Positions 28,378-37,356 of a stretch of 64,000 nucleotides of DNA are shown one piece after another. Position 1 is the stretch's first letter; the number at the start of each line of letters is the position of its first letter. The stretch is from IMG/VR virus record IMGVR_UViG_3300047548_001236, positions 124,001 through 188,000 of that record. One strand, 5' to 3'. A model generated the notes under the pieces. It had not been told where the DNA came from. It searched no databases and saw nothing but the letters and a program-made list of their open reading frames with translations. A program made the position numbers and the translations under genes. The DNA comes from a virus.

Positions 28378-28610
28378 TTAAAGTTCATTCAGACAACAAG
28401 CTAGAAACATTTCAAATACTAGGACCAATCATCCGAGTTCATTGGAACCACGAACAAGTTGAACAAGAAGAAATGGATAATGGTAAAAGAGTGACTTGGA
28501 TTGCCGATGAGATAGTTGTACCGTCAGATATCTCTACAGAAGAGTTGATAAAAACACTCGAGCAATACAATGCTCCTGTGAATGAAATAATGCAAGAGTG
28601 GAATAAATAA
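28374..28610 (+). CDS. Small DGR-linked protein B
   Basis: 78 residues, start overlapping the RT stop (ATGA). It shares the pattern NHxxVE ... W(I)ADEIVV ... STEELIKTLEQY ... W with the 83-residue protein beside target 2, so the two are paralogues. The cassette thus holds two copies, one next to a target and one next to the RT. It is shorter than known Avd proteins, and the predicted mix of strand and helix differs from the Avd four-helix bundle. A chaperone, fibre-assembly or DGR accessory role is possible; none is shown. Confidence 0.72.
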   Translation: MIKVHSDNKLETFQILGPIIRVHWNHEQVEQEEMDNGKRVTWIADEIVVPSDISTEELIKTLEQYNAPVNEIMQEWNK

Positions 28611-28639
28611 ACAAAAGGCGCCATTAGGGAGAGTGATCT

Positions 28640-31600
28640 ATGGCAAACGATAAAAGATTTGTAGCCAAGAATGGTCTAACTACTCAAAATATTTTGTTTG
28701 TAGATAATATCCAGTCTGCAAATAACACCGTTTTGATAGAAATGAAACCAACGAACGAGTTAGTCGTCGCTACAGATGAGCAAGCACTGGTTGTGTCAAA
28801 TACACCAGGTTCTATCCTCACAGTCAACGATTCTACTGGCATACCTACTATTCAGGTAACCGATTACGGTAATATTCTTGTTGGTGATCTTGTAGATAAC
28901 GGTGTAGATAAAATCCAAGCTAGTGGGAGTTTGTTTTCTGAAACCATAAAAACTTCCAAACTATCATTCAAGACTCAGCAAGGTTCAGATGTAATATCAT
29001 CTGAACTAACTAGTAACACTGAAGTTACGTTTATTGGTGATAGCAACGATATACTGTCAATGGGATTAGACCCTAATAGTTCACTTTTTACAGTCAACGA
29101 TATTTCTGGTGTGCCTTCGATTGAAGTTGTTGACGATGGTACTGTAAGATTAGCAGAAATTATCGGGAATGTCGGCGTTGGATTAGCGTCGCCGTCAGAA
29201 AAATTGCATGTGCAAGGAAATGTAAGAGCAACGTCGTTGATGGCTGCTAACGGTTCTGCTGCTTCCCCAGCCTTTGATTTTGCTGCTGACCCTAACACTG
29301 GTATGTTTTCTGCTGGAGCTGATACGATTGGGTTCTCTACGAACGGCACGATAGCGGCAGCTATTACATCGACAGGTAACCTGCGTCTGTTCAACACTGC
29401 CGGAACCTTCTACACGGAAATCTCCAACCAACCGACAGCTAATAACACTCTGACACTACCGGCCACAGGCAACGTGACCCTTGTGTCGGGAACGATGGTT
29501 CCAACTACTGGTACTGGCGCGACTGGAACGTGGGGTATCTCAGTAACTGGTAATGCGGCAACTGCAACCACATTACAAACCTCAAGAAATATCAATGGTA
29601 CACTTTTCAACGGTTCTGCTGATATTACGATACCGCGTGTAAGAGCAGCTGACGATCGTACTGTCGCACCGTCGGATTTCTTAACAGCGTATACTACTTT
29701 TGGATTTGGTTCATGGAATAACAATAATACCTCCCCCTATAGCGATTATTTAGTACTTCGCAACTATACAGACTCTACTGGCGGAAATGATAATATGCTA
29801 TCGTTCCGTAAAGATACGTTAGGCATAAGACTGTGGCAAGCACCATATGGCAATAACTCACCTTTCTCAACTTTTAAAGATGTAGCTTGGACAGACGGTA
29901 CTAATGCAACAGGCACTTGGAACATTAGCGTTTCTACGGCAAACAATGCTACCAATCTCAACGGGCAATCAGCTTCATATTATCTTGATTGGACCAATGT
30001 AACCAATAAGCCAGATCCTGTAATAACCCTGGCGGGCGATCTTACTGGTTCTGTTACTTTGACTGATTTAGGATCAGGCACACTCACTGCAACAATTGCC
30101 GCTAATTCAGTTGCTCTTGGCGCAGATACTACAGGTAATTATGTTGCTTCCCTTATACAGGGAACTGGTGTAACTATTACAAATAATACGGGTGAATCAG
30201 CTACACCGACGATTGCTATTGGACAAGACGTAAGTATATCTGCAAATGTCCAATTTGCAAATATGATTGTTTCTGGTGATCTAACAGTTAACGGTACGAC
30301 TACAACAATCAACACCACAAATCTTACCACAAAAGATACACTGATTGAACTTAACAGTGGAGCAAATACTAGTATCAATGATTCTGGTATTCTAATCAAT
30401 CGAGGATCCACTGGGGCTAATGCTTTTATTGGTTGGAATGAAACAACAGATAAATTTGTTGTAGGTACGACAACCGCAACTGGGAATACAACAGGTAACC
30501 TAGCTGTAACAGCTGGAACCTTAGTAGCTGCGTCATTTGAAGGTTCTTTGAGTGGTAATGCAACCACCTCAACTACCGCCAATAATATCGCTGGTGGAGT
30601 CGCTGGAGGGGTCCCTTATCAAAGTGGAGTTGGAACAACCGCTATAACAGCCGCAGGTACTGCCGGCCAGGTTTTTGTTTCTGCGGGTTCAAGTGCCCCA
30701 TCATGGCAGACGTTGACTCTTGAGAATATTCCTGATGCGTGGGTTAAACGTAGTGTCAAAGCAGCCACGACTGCAAATATTACTTTATCGGGTGCACAAA
30801 CTATCGACGGTGTTTCGGTAGTCGCAGGGGATAGAGTTCTTGTAAAGAACCAAACTGCTGCCGCTGAAAATGGTATCTATGTCGTAGCAGCGGGTGCTTG
30901 GACAAGAGCAGCTGATGCTAATATTTCATCAGAATTAGCAGCAGCAACTGTAGGTATTGACCAAGGTACTACAAACGGCGGTAAAACTTATGATACCGAT
31001 TTTAAGGGCACTGATACTCTTGGTACAACTGCAATGTCTTGGTACAGAGTATTAGATGCTGCTTCTATAGGTTCCGAAGTTCAAGCATATGATGCCGGTC
31101 TGCAATCCATTGCAGGTCTAACCACCGCGGCAGATCGTATGATATATACAACTGCAGCAGATACATATGCTGTTACTACATTAACAGCTGCTGGTAGAGC
31201 AATTCTAGACGATGCTGATGCTGCAGCCCAGCGCACTACACTTGGACTTGGAACGGCCAATAACGTCACCTTTGCAACTGTAACAGCTACAACATCTTTG
31301 ACTTCTCCATTACTGACTAATGCTGGTACTCTATCACTTTCAGCTACTGGTTCAAACGTCATTGCTGCATCAACAAATGGTTCAGAACGTTTACGTATTA
31401 CAGACACCGGTAGAGTAGGTATTGGCACTACAATTCCTACAACATCACTTCATGTAACTGCGACTCCCCCAGCAAGCATCCCTACTGCTGGGGCTGCTTC
31501 TTCACACGTAGCCATCGGAACAAATTCTTATGGGACGTCGATTGGTACCCTATCAAGCGGCAGAGGTTATATCCAGCAACAAAGATTTGATGGTAATACG

Positions 31601-31999
31601 GCTGTTTATGATCTTTTGCTCAATCCGAACGGCGGTAACGTAGGTATTGGCACAACAAATCCTTCGACAATTCTTCACGCAAATGGCGAAATAACTGCTA
31701 CGGACTTTAATACAACATCAGACCTAAATGTCAAAGAAAATATTGAAATTATACCAGATGCTGTTGTAAAAGTTTCTCAAATAAATGGTGTGACATTTAA
31801 TTTTAAAGCCGATAATACCAAGCAGAGACACGCAGGTGTTATTGCACAGGATGTAGAAAAGGTACTTCCTGAAGCCGTTAAAGAAATGTCGGATGGAATT
31901 AAACACGTTGCTTACGGAAACTTGATAGGTCTGCTTGTAGAAGCCATAAAAGATCAACAAAAACAAATAGATGAGCTAAAAGCTCTTATCAATAAATAA
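28640..31999 (+). CDS. Long tail fibre with S74 chaperone domain
   Basis: 1119 residues, with GGAGAG before the ATG. It is built of fibre modules: SEKLHVQGNVRATSL and DPNTGMFSAGADTIGF (residues 185-250, shared with the next gene), VNGTTTTINTTNLTTKDTLI (about 555-580), and a phage tail repeat with KNQTAAAENGIYVV (about 735). The C-terminus from about residue 1027 is an S74 intramolecular chaperone: SDLNVKENIE, HAGVIAQDVEKVLPEAV, VAYGNLIGLLVEAI and a terminal coiled coil. It uses more AT-rich codons than the fibre at 19975, suggesting a different recent origin. Probably a trimeric receptor-binding fibre, self-cleaved after folding. Confidence 0.83.
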   Translation: MANDKRFVAKNGLTTQNILFVDNIQSANNTVLIEMKPTNELVVATDEQALVVSNTPGSILTVNDSTGIPTIQVTDYGNILVGDLVDNGVDKIQASGSLFSETIKTSKLSFKTQQGSDVISSELTSNTEVTFIGDSNDILSMGLDPNSSLFTVNDISGVPSIEVVDDGTVRLAEIIGNVGVGLASPSEKLHVQGNVRATSLMAANGSAASPAFDFAADPNTGMFSAGADTIGFSTNGTIAAAITSTGNLRLFNTAGTFYTEISNQPTANNTLTLPATGNVTLVSGTMVPTTGTGATGTWGISVTGNAATATTLQTSRNINGTLFNGSADITIPRVRAADDRTVAPSDFLTAYTTFGFGSWNNNNTSPYSDYLVLRNYTDSTGGNDNMLSFRKDTLGIRLWQAPYGNNSPFSTFKDVAWTDGTNATGTWNISVSTANNATNLNGQSASYYLDWTNVTNKPDPVITLAGDLTGSVTLTDLGSGTLTATIAANSVALGADTTGNYVASLIQGTGVTITNNTGESATPTIAIGQDVSISANVQFANMIVSGDLTVNGTTTTINTTNLTTKDTLIELNSGANTSINDSGILINRGSTGANAFIGWNETTDKFVVGTTTATGNTTGNLAVTAGTLVAASFEGSLSGNATTSTTANNIAGGVAGGVPYQSGVGTTAITAAGTAGQVFVSAGSSAPSWQTLTLENIPDAWVKRSVKAATTANITLSGAQTIDGVSVVAGDRVLVKNQTAAAENGIYVVAAGAWTRAADANISSELAAATVGIDQGTTNGGKTYDTDFKGTDTLGTTAMSWYRVLDAASIGSEVQAYDAGLQSIAGLTTAADRMIYTTAADTYAVTTLTAAGRAILDDADAAAQRTTLGLGTANNVTFATVTATTSLTSPLLTNAGTLSLSATGSNVIAASTNGSERLRITDTGRVGIGTTIPTTSLHVTATPPASIPTAGAASSHVAIGTNSYGTSIGTLSSGRGYIQQQRFDGNTAVYDLLLNPNGGNVGIGTTNPSTILHANGEITATDFNTTSDLNVKENIEIIPDAVVKVSQINGVTFNFKADNTKQRHAGVIAQDVEKVLPEAVKEMSDGIKHVAYGNLIGLLVEAIKDQQKQIDELKALINK
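31991..31998 (+). promoter_or_regulatory. Possible late promoter AATAAATA
   Basis: One mismatch to consensus at the stop codon of the preceding fibre gene, 35 bases before the next ATG. It could be chance, as it overlaps the Asn-Lys-stop codons. Confidence 0.3.
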
Positions 32000-32033
32000 T
32001 AGAAAAGCCGAGTACTCAAAGGAGAGCGCGAAG

Positions 32034-35000
32034 ATGGCAATTAAGATTCAAGGCACAACAATACTTGACGATAACAGGAATTTGTTGTCGGGAAACACAA
32101 TCACAGCAACCTCGTTTGTGGGGCCGCTGGCCGGTAATGCTAACACTGTCACCAATGGCGTGTACACCATTGGTGACCAATCAATTGGCGGCGTAAAGAC
32201 ATTCACGGGTATTCCAGCTTTTAATGGTGGTGTTAGTGGTACAAGTGCCCCATTCACAGTTGATAGTACAACAGTTGTCACAAACCTGAATGCGGATTTA
32301 CTTGATGGACAAAATCTTGTGAGCACAGCTTCAACAGTAAATACTGTAGCTGGGCGCGATGGCGCAGGTGATATATATGCAAGGTTGATCAGAACAACGT
32401 ATACGGAAGATGGTGGCATTACATCGACGGCAGGCGTGCATATGCGAGTCAACGCGAATACTGACAACTATTCGCGCATAGTTACAGGCACGGGATTTGT
32501 AAACTGGCTTGAAAATTATGATGGCGCAGGATCAGGGCTTGACGCAGACTTACTTGATGGTGTACAGGGTGCAAGCTACCTCAGAAGCGATGCAGATGAC
32601 ACAGCATCGGGTCTAATAGCATTTGATAGAGGTGCTGCAAACTATACAGACGCTTTTGTAATACGAAGCGGAGCAGTAGCATCTGGGAATCCCGGACTAT
32701 TCTTCAAAAAGGCAGACTCAAATACGGTCCACATCACAATGTGGAACGGTTCTACAACGCAAGGGTCTTTGAGAGTAACTTCTACGACGACTGAAATAGA
32801 CTCATCAACTGCCATTTTCGGCGATGATGGTACTAACGGATACCTACAGCTAAACAGAGGAAATACAACAAATCCCGGTTACATTTCATTCCATACACCA
32901 AATAATGTAAGACGTTCATACATTGGATGGAACACTTCCAATAGAACCTCATTTGTTGCGGAAAATGGATGGGCCTGGAGCTTTACCGGTAATGTTAGTT
33001 TTGATAGCACTACTTTACATGTAGACTCCACTAACAACAGAGTTGGTATAGGGACACTAACACCAGCAGTATCATTAGATGTGTCTGGTAATATACGAGG
33101 CAGATCAACATTTGAGCTTGTCCCTGTTGGATCTGAAGATGCAGCAGTAGCAATTGGACAAGGTCGTAGTGCTAACGGATATGCGTATATCGATATGATA
33201 GGAGACACAACGTACACAGACTACGGGGTCCGTATAATACGAGGCAACACTGGTGCAAATGCATCTACTCAACTGATCCACAGAGGTACAGGGGGTTTCA
33301 GCTTCGAGGCTCTGGATGCGGGTCACCTGACATTCAAAACAACTAATATAGAGCGTGTGCGCATTAATAGCGCGGGCAATGTAGGTGTAGGTATTGATTC
33401 ACCGTCCGAAAGACTTCACGTTGAAGGTACTGCTCGTGCACTATCATTCGCATCAGCAAACGGCTCTGCCTCTACTCCTTCTTTCGATTTTGTCGCTGAT
33501 CCTAATACCGGTATGTATCTCGCTGCTGCTGACACAATTGGATTCGCTACAAATGGCACAACAGCTGCCCAATTTACGTCCACAGGCAATTTGAGACTTT
33601 TCAATTCCGCAGGCACTTTCTACACAGAACTAAGCAACTCTCCAACATCAAACACAACAGTGACGATCCCCGATATCAACGGGACAATGTCTATCATTAG
33701 ATCGGCAGCAACTGCTGGATATTTTGATACAAGCACGACAACGCCGACCGGCACGACACGTCTTAACTATGGTGGATATTTCTACCCAACGTTTATTAAC
33801 TTAGCCGGATCTGGTGATACTACTACTGCTGCCACACACTACTTTGTTGAAACCGGTACCGATGGATTCGTCAGACCAAAGACGCTTGCAAACGTTAGAA
33901 CTGAAATTGTGACAGGTGCTGCAATCAATGCCGGGCTTGGGACTGCATCGCCAGCAGCTATACTACACCCAACTCTCATCGACGCGGGTTCGAGCACAGC
34001 ACCAGCTGTACTTAGAATTGATCACCAAACAACTGGTACACCAACATCTGGTATTGGTGTTAGCATGCAATTCGGGGTAGAAACTGCAAGTACTCCAAAT
34101 CTGGAAGTGATAGGCGAAATCGCTGCAAGAACAACATCGGTATCTCCTGGCTTAGAAGACTCAGAATTGATATTCTACGGTATGCAAGGAGGTGTTCAAG
34201 ATGAGCGCTTTAGATCTAGATCAACTGGATTTACCATTGGTGGTATAGCACAGCCGCAAGCAACTTTGCATGTCCGTAATGCCATTGGTGGTGAATTTCA
34301 AGCTCCGACGCCACAACTCCGTCTTGAACAGAAATACATATCAGGCCGTGAGATTGGCGAAGGCCCCGCAATTGAATTTGCTGTGGAAGTGTCGGCGGGC
34401 AACATAAAACCAAGTGGACAAATTGCATCAGTAGCAAACGACCTTACACCTGGATCCGAAGTTTTCGATATGACATTCAGTACTCCGGGTACTGGTGCTC
34501 TACCATCCGAGAGTATGAGGATTACTGGAGGTGGTCGTGTACTCATAAATTCGACAGAAGCATATGGCAACATAGGTAGAGTACCTCGGCTTCAAGTTCA
34601 CACCGCAGGATTCATACGTGATTCACGTATTGGATCATTCAACTGGATTGACAACAACACAGGCGCAGGCATTGAATTTTATAAATCAAGATCAGGTACT
34701 AGAGGTACATTCGGAGTACTAACTTCTGGTGATATAATTGGCGAGTTACAATTTTATGGTGTTGATAGTGGGAATACATCCTTTTCAGAGGCGACGCGTA
34801 TTGTAACTCATGTCGATGCTGCACCAACGACAACAGGGGTACCAAGCCGTCTTTCATTCTTCACATCAGATACCACAGGTACACTTGCAGAGCGTATGAG
34901 AATTACATCTGGTGCAGAAGTCTGGATTGCTGGTACTACTGACCGCGGAGCATACAACCTTCAATGTAACGGCACCGGTGTTTGGGGTGCTGGTGCTTAT

Positions 35001-35321
35001 GTCAATGGTTCTGATGCTCGTATAAAAGACAACATTGAACCCATAGGATCATGTAAGGATGTTGTCAATGCGCTAAACCCAATAACCTTCCGTTATAAAC
35101 CAGACTTTTCTAACGATCAATCATTACAACCAGGTTTCATCGCGCAAGAATTGCAGGAAGCATTGAGCGATCAACCGTATCTCGAAGGGGTCGTTCAGGG
35201 TGGTCCAGAATATCTCAATGTGGCATATCAGACACTAATTCCAATTCTAACAAAAGCACTTCAAGAAGCAATGCAAGAAATTGCTGATCTCAAAGCACGA
35301 CTTGATGCTGCTAATCTTTGA
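32034..35321 (+). CDS. Long tail fibre with S74 chaperone domain
   Basis: 1095 residues, with AAAGGAGAG before the ATG. Features in order: an N-terminal fibre-attachment module (IKIQGTTILDDNRNLLSGNT), a DLLDGQNL-type module near residue 90 repeated near 170, the block SERLHVEGTARALSF ... DPNTGMYLAAADTIGF shared with the preceding gene (about 460-520), then beta-rich sections. From about residue 993 comes an S74 domain: SDARIKDNIEPIG, PGFIAQELQEAL, NVAYQTLIPILTKAL and a terminal coiled coil. Third S74 protein of the window and clearly a mosaic of exchangeable modules. Probably a side or tail fibre. Confidence 0.83.
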   Translation: MAIKIQGTTILDDNRNLLSGNTITATSFVGPLAGNANTVTNGVYTIGDQSIGGVKTFTGIPAFNGGVSGTSAPFTVDSTTVVTNLNADLLDGQNLVSTASTVNTVAGRDGAGDIYARLIRTTYTEDGGITSTAGVHMRVNANTDNYSRIVTGTGFVNWLENYDGAGSGLDADLLDGVQGASYLRSDADDTASGLIAFDRGAANYTDAFVIRSGAVASGNPGLFFKKADSNTVHITMWNGSTTQGSLRVTSTTTEIDSSTAIFGDDGTNGYLQLNRGNTTNPGYISFHTPNNVRRSYIGWNTSNRTSFVAENGWAWSFTGNVSFDSTTLHVDSTNNRVGIGTLTPAVSLDVSGNIRGRSTFELVPVGSEDAAVAIGQGRSANGYAYIDMIGDTTYTDYGVRIIRGNTGANASTQLIHRGTGGFSFEALDAGHLTFKTTNIERVRINSAGNVGVGIDSPSERLHVEGTARALSFASANGSASTPSFDFVADPNTGMYLAAADTIGFATNGTTAAQFTSTGNLRLFNSAGTFYTELSNSPTSNTTVTIPDINGTMSIIRSAATAGYFDTSTTTPTGTTRLNYGGYFYPTFINLAGSGDTTTAATHYFVETGTDGFVRPKTLANVRTEIVTGAAINAGLGTASPAAILHPTLIDAGSSTAPAVLRIDHQTTGTPTSGIGVSMQFGVETASTPNLEVIGEIAARTTSVSPGLEDSELIFYGMQGGVQDERFRSRSTGFTIGGIAQPQATLHVRNAIGGEFQAPTPQLRLEQKYISGREIGEGPAIEFAVEVSAGNIKPSGQIASVANDLTPGSEVFDMTFSTPGTGALPSESMRITGGGRVLINSTEAYGNIGRVPRLQVHTAGFIRDSRIGSFNWIDNNTGAGIEFYKSRSGTRGTFGVLTSGDIIGELQFYGVDSGNTSFSEATRIVTHVDAAPTTTGVPSRLSFFTSDTTGTLAERMRITSGAEVWIAGTTDRGAYNLQCNGTGVWGAGAYVNGSDARIKDNIEPIGSCKDVVNALNPITFRYKPDFSNDQSLQPGFIAQELQEALSDQPYLEGVVQGGPEYLNVAYQTLIPILTKALQEAMQEIADLKARLDAANL

Positions 35322-35337
35322 AATAAGGAACGAACAC

Positions 35338-35754
35338 ATGCAAATAGATGAAGCACTTCAAACCCTCAATGCTAAATTCAAATACAAGAATGATACTTTT
35401 CGTTGGCTAGATTACTGGCGAATAATGGCAAATGACGGAGATAAGTGGGAAGGTGATTGTGAAGATTATTCTTTGACCTTAGCATGGCTAGTATCAGATA
35501 AGGATATTCTCAAATTTTTATGGAATTTGATTTCTTTCAGATTTTTGATTTGGTACGTAAAGTCTCCGAATGGCGAAGGTCATGCTATTATAAAAATAGA
35601 TGGTCTTTATTATGATAATATCCAGAAAAAAGGTGTTGAAAAAAGCATACTAAAAGAGAAGGGATACAAATTTGTATATCCCTTTGTATTACCTCTCTTT
35701 TTGATAAAGATGATCTTAGCCTCTATATTCGGAGTTTTTATTAAGAGGCAGTAA
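35338..35754 (+). CDS. Transglutaminase-like cysteine peptidase-like protein with membrane segment
   Basis: 138 residues from the ATG at 35338, with AAGGA upstream; an earlier in-frame start would overlap the fibre gene. The motif WEGDCEDYSLTLAWL (Cys41), followed by GEGHAIIKIDGLYYDN (His82, Asp93), fits the Cys-His-Asp triad of bacterial transglutaminase-like cysteine proteinases (BTLCP). Residues 113-135 are a hydrophobic, probable membrane-spanning segment (VLPLFLIKMILASIFGVFI). Standing between fibre and neck genes, it may process a surface component or be a virion-associated hydrolase. The catalytic call is moderately sure; substrate unknown. Confidence 0.65.
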   Translation: MQIDEALQTLNAKFKYKNDTFRWLDYWRIMANDGDKWEGDCEDYSLTLAWLVSDKDILKFLWNLISFRFLIWYVKSPNGEGHAIIKIDGLYYDNIQKKGVEKSILKEKGYKFVYPFVLPLFLIKMILASIFGVFIKRQ

Positions 35755-35778
35755 CATTTTTATGAATGTAATTCAATT

Positions 35779-35823
35779 ATACCATACGAGCCACGATTGT
35801 CAACTCAAAAGTTCGTGTGGTAT
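35779..35823 (+). repeat. Imperfect inverted repeat before the neck operon
   Basis: ATACCATACGA (35779-35789) pairs with TCGTGTGGTAT (35813-35823) with one mismatch and a 23-base loop. It ends at the late promoter. The 103-base gap holds no gene. It may be a terminator of the fibre transcript or a control element. Confidence 0.4.
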
Positions 35824-35830
35824 ATAAATA
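35823..35830 (+). promoter_or_regulatory. Late promoter TATAAATA for the neck operon
   Basis: Exact consensus, 27 bases before the ATG of the gp13 gene, at the boundary between fibre cluster and morphogenesis block. Confidence 0.75.
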
Positions 35831-35857
35831 AAACAGATTTAATCAACAGGTGGCAGA

Positions 35858-36601
35858 ATGGCAAAACCTACAAATAGACAAGAATTTAAAGAATACTGCC
35901 TTCGTAAACTAGGGCATCCTGTTATCCAGATTAACGTATCTGATGAACAGATTGAAGATCGTATAGACGAAGCGTTTAGCTTTTTCAGTGATTATCACTA
36001 TAACGGCTCGGAGCATGTTTATTTAAAGCATGTCATAACACAGCAAGATATTGATCGTGGTTATATCGAGGCTCCGCCAAGATTACTAGGTGTTACTCGT
36101 ATCTTTGATCTCAGTTCGTCCATTTCTTCGGGCACTGGCATGTTCAACGTCACCTATCAATTCGTACTGAACAACCTCCAAGACCTGACCGGATATTCTA
36201 TCCAGAACTATTATATGACAATGCAGAGCCTGAGGTTCATTCAGGAGTGGCTTGTTGGCTGGCCCATGATTCGATATAACCGCCTAGTCAACAAGGTATA
36301 TTTGGATATGAACGTATCCAAACTGACGCCAGGCAACTACATTATTATCGAAGCATATGACATCATCGATCCCCAGCTTTACACAGATCTGTGGGCTGAT
36401 AGGTTCTTTCAGAACTACGCAACAGCTCTGATTCAGGAACAATGGGGACGCAACCTGACCAAGTTCGTCGGCATGCAATTGGTAGGTGGTGTTCAGTTTA
36501 ATGGTGAGCAGATCCTTTCAGATGCTATGAATACAAGACAATCAATGGAACAAGAAGCAAAGAGTTCGTTGCAGCCACTTATATACAACTTTACAGGATA
36601 A
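35858..36601 (+). CDS. gp13: Neck protein gp13
   Basis: 247 residues. It matches the T4/cyanophage gp13 pattern: an N-terminal EFKEYCLRKLGHPVIQINVS, then DRIDEAFSFFSDYHY, VYLKHVITQQDID, a central beta section and the C-terminal FMQLVGG-like stretch (KFVGMQLVGGVQFNGE). In T4, gp13 and gp14 form the neck that seals the filled head and accepts the tail. Position directly before gp14 and the order through gp23 support the call. Somewhat shorter than T4 gp13 (309 residues), like cyanophage versions. Confidence 0.9.
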   Translation: MAKPTNRQEFKEYCLRKLGHPVIQINVSDEQIEDRIDEAFSFFSDYHYNGSEHVYLKHVITQQDIDRGYIEAPPRLLGVTRIFDLSSSISSGTGMFNVTYQFVLNNLQDLTGYSIQNYYMTMQSLRFIQEWLVGWPMIRYNRLVNKVYLDMNVSKLTPGNYIIIEAYDIIDPQLYTDLWADRFFQNYATALIQEQWGRNLTKFVGMQLVGGVQFNGEQILSDAMNTRQSMEQEAKSSLQPLIYNFTG

Positions 36602-36603
36602 TC

Positions 36604-37344
36604 ATGGCTACCAACGTATTCTTTCGTAACTACGATTTCTTCAACGAACAACAGTTGATCGACGATCTGGTGATCGAATCGATCCAGATTTACGGTGTCG
36701 ATACGTACTACATCACCAAGAACTCATCTCCAATAGATGAGCTACAGAACGAAGTTCCGTTGGCAATATTTGATGCTGCCTACCACATCGACATGTATGT
36801 GAAGTCTGTAGATGGATTCCAGGGCGAGGGAGATTTCCTGTCGAAATTTGGTTTGCAGATTCGAGACCAGGTGACGTTCACTGTTGCAAATAGAACGTTC
36901 GAAAGATTCGTTACTCGCAACAAGCCTGCATGGGTTCGTCCAAAAGAAGGCGATCTAATTTACATGCCGATGAACCAGAAGTTCTTCAAAGTGACGTTCG
37001 TCGAACACGAATCCGTGTTCTATCAAACAGGAGCACTGCAAGTTTTTGATCTGAAATGCGAGTTGTACGAATACTCCAATGAGCGCTTTGAGACTGGCGT
37101 GGCTTTGGTCGATACAGCGTTCAATGCATACAAGACCACAAATGTCAGCAACCTAACCGAACTTCAAAATGTCGATCCAATCGCCAAGAACATCGTCTAC
37201 GAAACGGAAGGGGATGTGTTCATTGACTTTAGCGAGATTGACCCGTTCAGCGAAAACATCACGCGTCCTACCAATTATTCTGTCACATCGGATCAGACGG
37301 TATACACCGCAGATTCGACCGATTACACAGCGGATACCATATAA
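36604..37344 (+). CDS. gp14: Neck protein gp14
   Basis: 246 residues, starting 2 bases after the gp13 stop. Typical gp14 text: FFRNYDFFNEQQLIDDLVIE, IQIYGVDTYYI, FLSKFGLQIRDQVTFTVA and EGDLIYMPMNQKFFKVTFVE, then VFDLKCELYEYSNERFETG. Partner of gp13 in the head-tail connector of T4. The identification rests on these motifs and on gene order. Confidence 0.92.
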   Translation: MATNVFFRNYDFFNEQQLIDDLVIESIQIYGVDTYYITKNSSPIDELQNEVPLAIFDAAYHIDMYVKSVDGFQGEGDFLSKFGLQIRDQVTFTVANRTFERFVTRNKPAWVRPKEGDLIYMPMNQKFFKVTFVEHESVFYQTGALQVFDLKCELYEYSNERFETGVALVDTAFNAYKTTNVSNLTELQNVDPIAKNIVYETEGDVFIDFSEIDPFSENITRPTNYSVTSDQTVYTADSTDYTADTI

Positions 37345-37356
37345 GGGCTAACAGAC

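Noticed and set aside
35755-35857. tRNA-like fold in the gap before the neck genes
   Set aside because: The inverted repeat is a simple long hairpin. No anticodon or T-arm arrangement can be drawn. No tRNA was recognised anywhere in the window.
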